DNA from: an uncultured Eubacteriales bacterium
GTDB taxonomy: Bacteria > Bacillota > Clostridia > Oscillospirales > Acutalibacteraceae
Assembly (NCBI GenBank): GCA_900316455.1
Contig: ONCX01000007.1
Span: 62,001 to 126,000 of the forward strand
Length of the DNA: 64,000 bases
Reading direction: 5' to 3'
In this document: positions 9,016-17,728 of the stretch, one piece after another
Position numbering within the stretch: position 1 is the stretch's first letter
How the letters are laid out: every line of letters starts with the position of its first letter
Translations under genes and position numbers: made by a program
The notes under the pieces: generated by a model
Seen by the model: only the letters and a program-made list of their open reading frames with translations
What the model was told of the DNA's origin: nothing
The model's database searches: none

Positions 9016-9918
9016 ATGAAGTACGCGTCAATAGCTGCTGCAGTTGTGGGTGTTCTGCTGATTTTGTTCCTGATTTTTGCCCTTTGGCTTGCGTCGTTTG
9101 TCATGACCGGCGATCGGCAGACCTTGAGCGAGGCGGAACAGTGGCAGTCGGAAAGATATGACACTTCATTCTACAATGACCTTGAACATTCCGACTACAC
9201 AGTGGAAAGCTTCGATGGCTATGAGCTGCATGTCCGGCTGCTCCGCTGTCCTGAGCATTCCGGAAAATACGTTATAATTTCACACGGCTACACCGACAAC
9301 CGCATGGGCTCGCTGAAATACGCAAAGATGTACATAGCTATGGGGTTCAACTGCGTTATCTATGACCTGCGCGGACATGGGCTTAACAAACCGACGTTCA
9401 CGACATACGGTGTACGCGAGGGACAGGATATTTACGAATTGGTAAAAGACACACGGAAGCGTTATTCCGATATCGAGCTTCTCGGGCTTCACGGCGAATC
9501 TCTCGGCGCGGGTTCCACGGTCACCTCACTGAAATACAAGCCCGAAGTGGATTTTGCTGTTGCAGACTGCGGATTTTCCGACATTTACAACGTGTTGTGC
9601 GAAGGTTACCGCAACGCCGGAGCGCCTTTGTTCTTAGTAGATGTAGCTGATTTCGGAGCTCGTCTGCGCTATCGTTATCCGATCAAAGAAATGCGTCCCA
9701 TTGACAGCCTTGACGAAAACGAGATTCCAGTTCTCTTCATTCACGGAGCGGACGATGCTTTTATTCTTCCGAAAAATTCAGAGGACATGGCAAAGCGTAC
9801 CAAGGGATACAAAGAACTGCATATAATTGATGGAGCTGGTCATGCTGAATCCATTCTCAACAAGCCGGATGAATACGCCGAAATCGTCACGGATTTTTTG
9901 AATAAAGTAACACAATAA
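9016..9918 (+). CDS. Membrane-anchored alpha/beta hydrolase
   Basis: 300-residue serine hydrolase of the COG1073/BAAT-type group with one N-terminal membrane helix (residues about 4-27, AAAVVGVLLILFLIFALWLA). The catalytic part is probably outside the membrane or peripheral to it. Seen: SHGYTDNR near the oxyanion hole, YDLRGHG, the nucleophile elbow GESLGA, the acid region HGADDAF and GAGHAES for the catalytic His. ATG 9016 has GCGGTGAT upstream, whereas the ATG at 8998 has no ribosome site and is only a few bases from the predicted transcript start. Substrate unknown. It is divergent from glpK and ends at a shared terminator. Confidence 0.8.
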   Translation: MKYASIAAAVVGVLLILFLIFALWLASFVMTGDRQTLSEAEQWQSERYDTSFYNDLEHSDYTVESFDGYELHVRLLRCPEHSGKYVIISHGYTDNRMGSLKYAKMYIAMGFNCVIYDLRGHGLNKPTFTTYGVREGQDIYELVKDTRKRYSDIELLGLHGESLGAGSTVTSLKYKPEVDFAVADCGFSDIYNVLCEGYRNAGAPLFLVDVADFGARLRYRYPIKEMRPIDSLDENEIPVLFIHGADDAFILPKNSEDMAKRTKGYKELHIIDGAGHAESILNKPDEYAEIVTDFLNKVTQ

Positions 9919-9927
9919 AAAAAACAA

Positions 9928-9967
9928 GCGCCTGCATTCCGCAGAATAATAAACGGAATGCAGGCGC
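9928..9967. terminator. Bidirectional terminator
   Basis: A 14-bp stem GCGCCTGCATTCCG / CGGAATGCAGGCGC with a 12-base loop. It has a run of A on the left and AT-rich sequence on the right, between convergent genes. Confidence 0.8.
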
Positions 9968-9976
9968 AAATTATTT

Positions 9977-11458
9977 TCAGAATTCTTCGGCGTCGCTTAA
10001 AAGCTGCTTAACCCATGTGGCTGAAACGGTGTTTACGGGAAGTCCGTCGCGGACAACAGCGTATTCGCGGTCGGAATATTTGACTAATTCTATTATTGCC
10101 GCCTTGTGCTTTTGCTTTGCCCCTTCAAAGAACGAAAGCGTAATAGTGATAACAGGCTTGCCGGTCGGCTTTTTCACATTCCAGCGTGTGATCGAGCTGC
10201 TATTGAGCTGCTTCATAAGCTTGACAAATGACGAATATTTTTTTTCTTCGCCGTTCTTGGTAACGGAATAGGTATAAATAACATCTGTCTCGGCAACGGC
10301 GTTCTTATTTTCATCACGTGACACAACAATGTCGCATTTCACTCCGCCGCCGGCAATCTTCACCCCGCTGACAGCTTCAAGCGTCGCTGAAACGGCGTTT
10401 ATTGAATAGATGTTTTCCGGCTTCAGCTCGTGAAGTAACGACAGAGAATTAGTGTTCAGCTCATAAATAATGTCGTGATCTTTGAGAATTACGTACATTT
10501 TTTCATTCTCAGGCTTGCTGCAATACATCACGCAGTTCTTTCCGTTGCGCTTGAATGAAACTGTCAGGTAAGGCGATGAAAGTCCGTGTGATTTAAGCTG
10601 CTTTGCGGTTGGCTTCAGGACGGCTACGTCATCCGCCATCAGGTATTGCAGATCATTGATAAGCATTGAAGCCGCTGACGCCTTGACGGGCCATTTTATC
10701 GGTGATGTCACCATATATTCATATCCGTAGAACGGACTGCTCATGTCTGCTGTTGTACTTGGCATTATAGTGAATTTTCCATTGAAAGCCTCGCCGCTCA
10801 GGGTTACTTCGCCTATTTTTGCCGTATTTTTTTTGCTGCCGTCCTGATTTGTGTCGTAATCACTGAAAATATCGTCGCTGAGATAATAGCTGTCGCCCAT
10901 GAAAAATGCGCTGTCGAGCGTACAGACATAGATTTTGCTGTCGCCGCTTACCGTGAGATAATACACGTCGTTTTCGTAGCCTGGCGTTTTCTTTCCGGCT
11001 TTGAAGGAATAGCTTTTTCCGTTTTTCAAGGTTGCCTTAACTGTCAGTGACGGCTTGTCAAAGCCATAATCCCTCGGCTTGTAGTCCTTGTCGCTTGTGT
11101 CGGCGACGACGTCCTGATATATCATCTGCACAGAGCCGAACCAGACTGTTTCCATGAATTTTGAATTGACAGAATAGCCTTCAAGCTCCTTAAACACGAC
11201 ATTTCCGCTTTTTAAATCGACGTATGCCGTGTATTTTGCCTTTGAATTTGAAAATGTAAGCGTCTTGATCTCGTCGGCTGAATAGTTCAGCAGAATGCCG
11301 GTATGCCTTTCGGAATGCTCGTCGCTTTCAGAAACGCCGTGTTCATGCTCATGCTGACCGTTCTCCGCGGAATCCCCTAAAGTGAGGACCATCAGCAGCG
11401 CACACACAGCTGCAGTCGCCACAACGAGCAGCAGAAGATTGCGTTTTTTTCTGTTCAC
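9977..11458 (-). CDS. DUF4340 domain-containing membrane-anchored protein
   Basis: 493 residues with one N-terminal membrane helix (LLLLVVATAAVCALLMV) and a long extracytoplasmic part of beta-rich repeats recognisable as DUF4340. Just after the helix is a charged linker rich in His and Glu (HEHEHGVSESDEHSERH). The start is GTG at 11458 with AGGAGG upstream; it overlaps the stop of the GldG-like gene by four bases (GTGA), so the two are coupled. It is the last gene of a four-gene ABC operon. DUF4340 proteins commonly accompany GldG-like proteins; their biochemical role is unknown. Confidence 0.8.
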   Translation of the reverse strand: MNRKKRNLLLLVVATAAVCALLMVLTLGDSAENGQHEHEHGVSESDEHSERHTGILLNYSADEIKTLTFSNSKAKYTAYVDLKSGNVVFKELEGYSVNSKFMETVWFGSVQMIYQDVVADTSDKDYKPRDYGFDKPSLTVKATLKNGKSYSFKAGKKTPGYENDVYYLTVSGDSKIYVCTLDSAFFMGDSYYLSDDIFSDYDTNQDGSKKNTAKIGEVTLSGEAFNGKFTIMPSTTADMSSPFYGYEYMVTSPIKWPVKASAASMLINDLQYLMADDVAVLKPTAKQLKSHGLSSPYLTVSFKRNGKNCVMYCSKPENEKMYVILKDHDIIYELNTNSLSLLHELKPENIYSINAVSATLEAVSGVKIAGGGVKCDIVVSRDENKNAVAETDVIYTYSVTKNGEEKKYSSFVKLMKQLNSSSITRWNVKKPTGKPVITITLSFFEGAKQKHKAAIIELVKYSDREYAVVRDGLPVNTVSATWVKQLLSDAEEF

Positions 11459-13059
11459 AGTCTGCGCCTCCTGATGTAGACAACCAGACCGCAAAGCAAA
11501 ATAACAAGCGGAATGACATATCCGAATATTGTGCTGATGACCGACAGAGTATTCATATCCACCGAGAAGTCCACCGCGTAGAGCGACTTAGGTTCAATAT
11601 CAATATTGCCTGTGTCGATTCCGCCTCGTTGATTATATACATTCAATAAAAGACTCAAATTACCGTAAATATCAGTAGTGAGAAGCTCCGAGGCATAAAG
11701 GCTGTCGGGAGCGACGATAATATCTGTCCGTACCTCATTACCGTCCATTGTATCGCGGTAGGTTGTGGAGCATGCCATAACGGTGCGGGAAGCCTTGTCG
11801 GCTTCGGTGTATTTTGATCTTTCAAATTTAATTGCGCTGTCGCAGACAAAGCCATCTTCCGATGAAGTGAGAACCGCCGTGACGTCGGTTGCGCCCTTTT
11901 CTCTGTAAAGAATATCGAGCGCGACAGCGTTTACTACAGCGGGATAATTCAGTCTGTCAATTAAATCAAGAGTGTAGTCGTTCTCGGTCATCTGAGCTGT
12001 GAAAGCGCTCATCTGCTTTGATATAGTGTTGTGTGAATCGCCCTCGTAAACAATATCCTGCGTTATGGCAATGCCGTATTCTGATAAAAGCGAATTCAGA
12101 TTTGGCATTTTCGGCATGAGCGACGATGAAAATACAATCAACGTCCTCGATTTGTTTCTGTCGCTGAGGTAATTGTCAAATTTGGCTGTCTGCGCTTTAG
12201 TCAAATCTACTGTCGGCGCGGCAAGCATCACAATATCCGCATCATCGGGAAGCTCTTCGCGGCGAATGTCAATGGTACGCACCTCGTAGCCGTTAAGTTC
12301 AAGTATTGACGTAAAGTCAGAGCAATTGGCGTCAACATTCAGCCCGTCAACAAAGGCGACAACAGGAGTTTTGTCAAGCGTAACGGTTTTTATGAGAGAA
12401 GTCATATAAGTTTCGGTGTAGGACTGCGCGACAGAGGTATTTCCTGTGGTGCTGTCGAATGAAGAATAATCTGAGGACAGCGACGGAAGCATTTCAAAAA
12501 ATGAAGTGATCCTCGTGCGGCGTGCGGATTTGACAACTATATAGTAATAATCCAGAACGTCGCTGTATTCCGGAAACTGCATAATGTACGCGGGCATTTT
12601 GCTCAGATCGACATAATTGATGGATATATTGTCATTCAGCTGGGGATAGCGCCTGATTATTTCATGAGCTACAGGAATCTGCCCGTAGGTGTCGGTTGTG
12701 AGTACTCCAGCCGTAGTACACTGAGCTTCTGTTGCGAGAATATCTATCTCAACGCGCTCATCTATGCCTCGAATCAGCTTTTCGGTTTCCTCTGTCAGTG
12801 TGTATCGCCTGTCATCGGTCATGTCCACGCTCATGAAAGAATATTTCTCTTTCATCTTCATGACCGCAATATTGAGCAGCACGATAAACACAAAGAATAT
12901 CACAGTCATGACGGTTGCCATGCTGCCGTGGCGGAACCTCGTGCTTGTACGGATAAGATGAGCCGTATGCTTTATTTTTCCCCATGCTCCCTCATTCTGA
13001 GTCTTTTTTTCAGAAGAATTTCCCTCAGGGGATTTTGTCTTTTTATTGTAGAAATTCAA
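11455..13059 (-). CDS. GldG-like auxiliary component of an ABC system
   Basis: 534 residues with a cytoplasmic N-terminus of about 50 residues, a membrane helix (VMTVIFFVFIVLLNIAVM), a large extracytoplasmic GldG/IFT52-like domain (MTDDRRYTLTEETEKLIRG is the typical opening) and a C-terminal helix with a short basic tail (GYVIPLVILLCGLVVYIRRRRL). Known family: GldG partners GldA/GldF in Bacteroidetes gliding, while Firmicute homologues have no proven role. The start is TTG at 13059 after AGAGGTGAT. It lies between the permease and the DUF4340 gene with tight spacing, so one complex is likely. Confidence 0.78.
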   Translation of the reverse strand: MNFYNKKTKSPEGNSSEKKTQNEGAWGKIKHTAHLIRTSTRFRHGSMATVMTVIFFVFIVLLNIAVMKMKEKYSFMSVDMTDDRRYTLTEETEKLIRGIDERVEIDILATEAQCTTAGVLTTDTYGQIPVAHEIIRRYPQLNDNISINYVDLSKMPAYIMQFPEYSDVLDYYYIVVKSARRTRITSFFEMLPSLSSDYSSFDSTTGNTSVAQSYTETYMTSLIKTVTLDKTPVVAFVDGLNVDANCSDFTSILELNGYEVRTIDIRREELPDDADIVMLAAPTVDLTKAQTAKFDNYLSDRNKSRTLIVFSSSLMPKMPNLNSLLSEYGIAITQDIVYEGDSHNTISKQMSAFTAQMTENDYTLDLIDRLNYPAVVNAVALDILYREKGATDVTAVLTSSEDGFVCDSAIKFERSKYTEADKASRTVMACSTTYRDTMDGNEVRTDIIVAPDSLYASELLTTDIYGNLSLLLNVYNQRGGIDTGNIDIEPKSLYAVDFSVDMNTLSVISTIFGYVIPLVILLCGLVVYIRRRRL

Positions 13060-13092
13060 TTTTCAATCACCTCTTTGAGAAAAAATGACCAT

Positions 13093-13797
13093 TCAGCTCC
13101 AACGGCGTTTTTCCAGCACTCGCACGGTCAGGAAGATGAACGCCGCCGCTATGCTTACAAAAAATATTATGCTCGATACGTCGAGGATTCCGCTCGTGAA
13201 CGGTTTATAGCGTCCCACAAATGAAATGTTTCTTGTAAGCGACACTATTAATTCATTGTTCGTTACAAGCGGAATAACGTCGAGAATAATAAAAATTGTG
13301 GCAATGGAAAAGGAACCCATTCCGGCGACAAACTGGCTCTCAGTCATGGACGAGATGAACATTCCTATCCCGATGAACGCAGCCCCGAAGAGTATCGCGC
13401 CAAATATATTTCCAATAATAAGCGCCCACGACGGTTGTGTAAAGAAGCTGAACACAATAGCATAGACAAGAGTGAAAAGAGTGCAGCCGGTGTAAATGGT
13501 AAGCGCCGAGAAAAATTTGCCGAGCACGAGAGGTGTGATATTTACCGGAGACGTCAGAAGTATCTGATCTGTCTTATACTTGCGTTCCTCGCTGAAAAGA
13601 CGCATTGTAAGCATGGGCAGCATGAGCAGCACTATATTCAGCATTCCGTAATATATCTGCGGGAATTCCGACGACTGTCCCACCGACAGCACGGAATTAA
13701 AATACATTCCGCTGAAAAAAAGATATATCGCGCAGAAAAGATATCCTATCGGAGAGCGAAAGCACGCGCTCAGTTCTCTTTTGTATATTGCTTTCAT
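13093..13797 (-). CDS. ABC-2 type permease (GldF-like)
   Basis: 234-residue integral membrane protein with about six helices (for example IGYLFCAIYLFFSGMYF, GMLNIVLLMLPMLTMRLF, LIIGNIFGAILFGAAFIGIG, IIFFVSIAAAFIFLTVRVLE). It has the ABC-2 family feature MRLFSEERKYKTDQILLTSP after helix 2. Its start lies 17 bases after the ATPase gene, and it would form the membrane channel or mechanotransmission part of the complex. Substrate unknown. Confidence 0.83.
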   Translation of the reverse strand: MKAIYKRELSACFRSPIGYLFCAIYLFFSGMYFNSVLSVGQSSEFPQIYYGMLNIVLLMLPMLTMRLFSEERKYKTDQILLTSPVNITPLVLGKFFSALTIYTGCTLFTLVYAIVFSFFTQPSWALIIGNIFGAILFGAAFIGIGMFISSMTESQFVAGMGSFSIATIFIILDVIPLVTNNELIVSLTRNISFVGRYKPFTSGILDVSSIIFFVSIAAAFIFLTVRVLEKRRWS

Positions 13798-13814
13798 TTG
13801 CGGTTTTCCCCTTT

Positions 13815-14744
13815 TTATTTTTTATCAACCAGCGACATGAAAATGTCCTCGAGCGAATATTCCCTCTGCTTCATCTCAATAATCGGAAGTTTTTTTGCCG
13901 CCATCGCAAAGAAAATATCCTGTCTCGCGTTTTCAGTTCCAGATAACGTCACGCTGAATTCGGCCTCTTCCCCGCTCTCGGATAGCTTTTCGCAGCGCTT
14001 GACTGTTTTCACGGAATTTAAAACAGCCTGAATTTCGCTGGATTTTCCTACAGCCCTGACAATGAGAGAATTGCCGTCCGTCAGTCTGTCGCTTAGACTC
14101 TGTGATGTGCTGTCGGCGACAAGTCTGCCGTTATTGAGCATAATTATCCTGTCGCATATCGCCTGAACCTCGCTCAGAATATGCGAGGACAGAATTACAG
14201 TGTGCTTCTTTCCGAGTTTTTTGATTAGCGAGCGCACCTCGATTATCTGTTTTGGATCAAGTCCCACAGTCGGCTCGTCCAGAATAAGCACGGGAGGATT
14301 GCCTACAAGAGTCTGGGCAATTCCCACGCGCTGCCGGTAGCCCTTGGAGAGATTTTTTATAAGTCTGCGCCGGACGCCTGAAATGCCTGTTAGCTCGCAA
14401 ATTTCATTGAAGTGGGATTCCTTTTTCTGCGTCGCTCTCTTTAACTCATAGATAAATTCAAGATATTCATTCACCGTCATGTCAGGATAAAGCGGAGGAA
14501 TTTCCGGCAGATAGCCGATTCTTTTTTTTGCCTCGGTAGGCTGATCGAGTATATCAAAGCCGTCAATAGTGACAGTTCCTGAGGTTGACGAAAGATATCC
14601 CGTAATTATATTCATGGCAGTGGTCTTTCCGGCTCCGTTGGGTCCCAAAAAGCCTGCAATCTCGCCGGATTTGACCGAAAAGCTCACGTTGTCGAGAGCG
14701 ACGTTGGAGCCGTATTTTTTTGTCAGATTCTTAACCTTTATCAT
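13815..14744 (-). CDS. ABC transporter ATP-binding protein (GldA-like)
   Basis: 309 residues. Walker A GPNGAGKTT, Q-loop region YLPEIPPLYPDMTVNEYLEF, signature LSKGYRQRVG, Walker B LILDEP and switch His SSHILSEVQ are intact. The extra C-terminal 90 residues resemble those of drug/Gld-type ATPases. It is the first gene of the four-gene operon (ATPase, permease, GldG-like, DUF4340). The ribosome site AAGGACGG precedes ATG 14744. It powers the complex by ATP hydrolysis; what is moved is not visible from sequence. Confidence 0.88.
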   Translation of the reverse strand: MIKVKNLTKKYGSNVALDNVSFSVKSGEIAGFLGPNGAGKTTAMNIITGYLSSTSGTVTIDGFDILDQPTEAKKRIGYLPEIPPLYPDMTVNEYLEFIYELKRATQKKESHFNEICELTGISGVRRRLIKNLSKGYRQRVGIAQTLVGNPPVLILDEPTVGLDPKQIIEVRSLIKKLGKKHTVILSSHILSEVQAICDRIIMLNNGRLVADSTSQSLSDRLTDGNSLIVRAVGKSSEIQAVLNSVKTVKRCEKLSESGEEAEFSVTLSGTENARQDIFFAMAAKKLPIIEMKQREYSLEDIFMSLVDKK

Positions 14745-14863
14745 TGGGCTACCGTCCTTGTTACTGCATTATAATGTGAGAAATATATTTTAGAGAATAA
14801 CACCATCAATTGATAATTATGTGTACTCATTATAAAATTATAATTAATACTGAAAAATCAAAA

Positions 14864-15742
14864 TTATACCGGCTGACTCAGGTCAAACTCCGGTACGTAT
14901 TCCTCCGCGGCGGAGGAAAGCTCCTGACGGAATCCGGTCAGACCAAGAATGTCAGCCGTGTCAAGTATTTTTTCGTACTCTGTTAGGGTGACTCTCCGAT
15001 TAAGCTCAGTAAACGCGGAAATATCTCCTGAGGGAGTATACTGGCTCATTATGCTGACGAGCGTGCCGCTGGGCAGTTCGGCGCTTATTTTTCGCAGTGC
15101 GGCAACAGAATTACGCACATTTTTCGGCAGCACCAAATGTCGCACGATGACTCCGCGCTTCATTATGCCGTTTTCAATAATATTTTCTTCCGCGCATTCG
15201 CACATGAATTTTATCGCGTTTATTGCAACGGTCGGATAATCCGGAGCATGTGCGTATTTTTCTGCAACATTTGGAAGCGCGAATTTGTAATCGGGCAGCC
15301 ATATATCTATATATTTTGCAAGAGCATCAAGAGTTTCTATGCGCTCATAACCACCGCTGTTCCATACTGTCGGAATTTTCGGGCGGTATATTTTAAGCGC
15401 CTGAATGATTGCCGCCGCATAGTGAGTTCCTGTTACAAAGCTGATGTTATGTGCGCCCTGTGCTTCAAGCTCACGCATTATTTCCGCGAGATCTACGGGC
15501 GTCACAGCATTTCCTCTCAGTTCAGATGAAATCGAATAATTCTGACAGAAAGCGCACCCTAAACAACAGCCGGAAAAGAAAATCGTACCCGAACCGCTGC
15601 TGCCGCTTATTATGGGTTCCTCCCACATGTGCAGCGCAGCTCTTGAAATAACCGGAGTTTCCCCGCAGCCGCAGAAGCCGTCCCCCCTGATCCTACCCCT
15701 TTGCGCTCCACACATTCGCGGACACAAATTGCAGCTTTTCAC
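14864..15742 (-). CDS. Radical SAM protein, PflA-like (COG1313 type)
   Basis: About 292 residues. An N-terminal cysteine cluster (CNLCPRMCGAQRG, then GFCGCGE) precedes the radical SAM 4Fe-4S motif C-x3-C-x2-C in GCCLGCAFCQNY. Later motifs include VTGTHYAAAI and VWNSGGYE. This layout matches the stand-alone pyruvate-formate-lyase-activase-like proteins of COG1313, whose substrate is not established. GTG 15742 is preferred over an upstream TTG because TTGGAGTGA lies six bases before it and the protein then starts at the cysteine cluster. It is encoded between the ABC operon and the exonuclease, with no obvious functional link to either. Confidence 0.8.
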   Translation of the reverse strand: MKSCNLCPRMCGAQRGRIRGDGFCGCGETPVISRAALHMWEEPIISGSSGSGTIFFSGCCLGCAFCQNYSISSELRGNAVTPVDLAEIMRELEAQGAHNISFVTGTHYAAAIIQALKIYRPKIPTVWNSGGYERIETLDALAKYIDIWLPDYKFALPNVAEKYAHAPDYPTVAINAIKFMCECAEENIIENGIMKRGVIVRHLVLPKNVRNSVAALRKISAELPSGTLVSIMSQYTPSGDISAFTELNRRVTLTEYEKILDTADILGLTGFRQELSSAAEEYVPEFDLSQPV

Positions 15743-15828
15743 ATTATTCACTCCAATCAGCAAAATCGGCAGGCTGCGGCTTTTATGATTGCCGTACCCC
15801 GCCGAAATTCTTTAATTCTTTTAAGTAG

Positions 15829-16719
15829 TTATTCTTCCGGCAGTGTTGCCGTTTCGTCAGATTCACCGTTTGTCCGCTGTTCTTTGCCGCCTATTTCATT
15901 CAGCGTTTTTCTGTGTTCAAGTCCGTCGTATGTTATTTTCAGAGTGTGCGAAATATTGAATTCCTTTCCGCAGACAGCACAGCGGTATTTCGCATAGTGC
16001 TTCTTGTTCCTGCATGTAAAGCCGGTCAGCCGCTTCATGAATGTGCCGCAATCAGGGCATTCTGTCATGAAGTCAGAAAACACGATTTGTTCGTCGCTCA
16101 AATCCTGTAAATTGTAGCATTTGAAATTCATCCGCTCGTAAAAAATCGGATCGGCTTTTTTTACGAAGGTCTTGAAAAGCTCAGGCGTATTCAGTTTGGC
16201 AAAGCACTTCGCGGTCAGTCTGCTGTCGTTAAGAGCGCGGTGGAGCTGATCGTCGCCTATTTCTATATCCGCAAGCTCGGCAAAAGCGGCAAGTCCAATC
16301 TGCTTACTCAGCGATATACCAGCCGCCTTTTGACAAAGCTGCTGCGCGTCACAGTAATTTTTTATTATATATATATCGTCAAGCATATTGTACCATTTAA
16401 GATTTTCGTGAAGAACGCTTATGTCTGAATTGCCCCATGCAAGCATACAGTTCTCTCCCGAACCTATCCACGCTTTCAGTTTTTTAAATACTGTAATAAA
16501 ACCGTCCGCGTTTTTGAGGTCATCGTTAGTTATGTGTGTCAGATCCTTGATCCTTCCTCTGATTTTTCTTGTCTGCTTTGGCGCAACTAAAGTCTGAAAT
16601 TCGCCTGTAATATTCATTTGTTCATCAAGCGCGATCGCGCCTATCTCGATTATCTCATTGAAATAACCTGAATGCGTGGTAGCGCCGTTCCATTCAAGAT
16701 CCATTATTATATACTTCAT
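15829..16719 (-). CDS. DEDDh 3'-5' exonuclease with C-terminal zinc ribbon
   Basis: 296 residues. The N-terminal 180 are a DnaQ/KapD-like exonuclease: ExoI MDLEWNG, ExoII WGNSDISVL and ExoIII HRALNDSRL with the DEDDh histidine. The C-terminal third carries two cysteine pairs (CPDCGTFMK and CAVCGKEF) plus CRNKKHY, suggesting a zinc ribbon. Family enzymes trim DNA or RNA 3' ends; the substrate here is unknown. The ATG has no clear ribosome site, but a TTGAAT-17-TAAAAT promoter lies at 16810-16838. Confidence 0.8.
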   Translation of the reverse strand: MKYIIMDLEWNGATTHSGYFNEIIEIGAIALDEQMNITGEFQTLVAPKQTRKIRGRIKDLTHITNDDLKNADGFITVFKKLKAWIGSGENCMLAWGNSDISVLHENLKWYNMLDDIYIIKNYCDAQQLCQKAAGISLSKQIGLAAFAELADIEIGDDQLHRALNDSRLTAKCFAKLNTPELFKTFVKKADPIFYERMNFKCYNLQDLSDEQIVFSDFMTECPDCGTFMKRLTGFTCRNKKHYAKYRCAVCGKEFNISHTLKITYDGLEHRKTLNEIGGKEQRTNGESDETATLPEE

Positions 16720-16809
16720 TGGACTACTTTTTTACTATATATGCAGATTTACAATCGGCATAGGCAATCCTTTCTAAAGAATAATAACACTGTGTAACGT
16801 TATTTTATT

Positions 16810-16838
16810 ATTTTACATCATCGACGCGACAAATTCAA
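16810..16838 (-). promoter_or_regulatory. Promoter for the exonuclease gene
   Basis: On the minus strand TTGAAT, 17 bases, TAAAAT, about 90 bases upstream of the exonuclease start. Confidence 0.5.
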
Positions 16839-16858
16839 CCCTATTCTTCAACATTATT

Positions 16859-17641
16859 TTATAAAATTTTAACTCCGTAAAGACGAGCCGCATTATTTGC
16901 TGTAATATCGAGAAGTTTTTCCTTTTCGATTCCGCGAATTTGAGCTATAAATTCTGCTACATAGTCTATCATCCATGACTCGCTTCGCCCGTATTTTTTT
17001 TCTCCTGTACGGAAACGGCGCGGAATGATGTAAGGCGCGTCCGTTTCAAGAACCAGTCTGTCAAGCGGAACATATTTCGCTACCTCAACCGGCTTCACGG
17101 CGTTTGCAAACGTAACAGAACCTCCCAATCCTATGTATAGCCCCATATTCAGCGCTTCTCTCGCGGATTCAACGCTTCCGGAAAAACAGTGCATTACTCC
17201 ATCTGGTCTGTAATGACGAAGTATGTCGTATATATCGCCATGCGCCTTGCGATTATGAATTATAACGGGCATTTTTTCACGTGCCGCCAGTTCAAGCTGC
17301 GAAGTAAAGGCGAACTTCTGTTTCTCTCTGTTTTCATAACCGCGATAATAATCAAGCCCTATCTCGCCTATTGCAACGACCTTTTCTCCGGAAAGCAGTC
17401 CGGAAAGCCTTTCGGCGCTCGAATTATCCCATGTATCGGCATAGACAGGGTGTATGCCGACTGCGGCATATATAAAATCATATTTCCGCGCAAGCTCCAC
17501 ACATTCGGAGGCAGTGAGCAGATCCTCTGACGGACAGACAATCCCGCAGACTCCCTGTTCATTATGCATACGTAACAGAAGCTCGTCTCTGTCCTCTGAA
17601 AAAAAATCGGAATAATAATGCGCGTGACTGTCAAAAATCAT
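16859..17641 (-). CDS. TatD family metal-dependent hydrolase
   Basis: 260 residues, normal for TatD/YcfH deoxyribonucleases. Metal ligands are seen in FDSHAHY, GEIGLDYY, VIIHNRKAH, MHCFSGS and ETDAPY. ATG 17641 is preferred to an upstream GTG because AGGTGG precedes it and the protein then begins MIFDSHAH. Family members act as Mg2+-dependent 3'-5' DNases or D-aminoacyl-tRNA deacylase-like hydrolases; which applies here is not clear. It is followed downstream by the exonuclease gene, so both may have nucleic-acid turnover roles. Confidence 0.9.
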   Translation of the reverse strand: MIFDSHAHYYSDFFSEDRDELLLRMHNEQGVCGIVCPSEDLLTASECVELARKYDFIYAAVGIHPVYADTWDNSSAERLSGLLSGEKVVAIGEIGLDYYRGYENREKQKFAFTSQLELAAREKMPVIIHNRKAHGDIYDILRHYRPDGVMHCFSGSVESAREALNMGLYIGLGGSVTFANAVKPVEVAKYVPLDRLVLETDAPYIIPRRFRTGEKKYGRSESWMIDYVAEFIAQIRGIEKEKLLDITANNAARLYGVKIL

Positions 17642-17660
17642 TATTTCCACCTACTGCAAT

Positions 17661-17706
17661 AAAAAAGCAAACAGGCACACTGACCGTAAACCGTAGCGTG
17701 CCTGTT
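17661..17706 (-). terminator. Terminator of the degV gene
   Basis: On the minus strand AACAGGCAC and GTGCCTGTT form a 9-bp stem, followed by GCTTTTTT. It sits between the degV stop and the TatD start. Confidence 0.75.
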
Positions 17707-17728
17707 ATAAGAATAATTAAAAATATAA

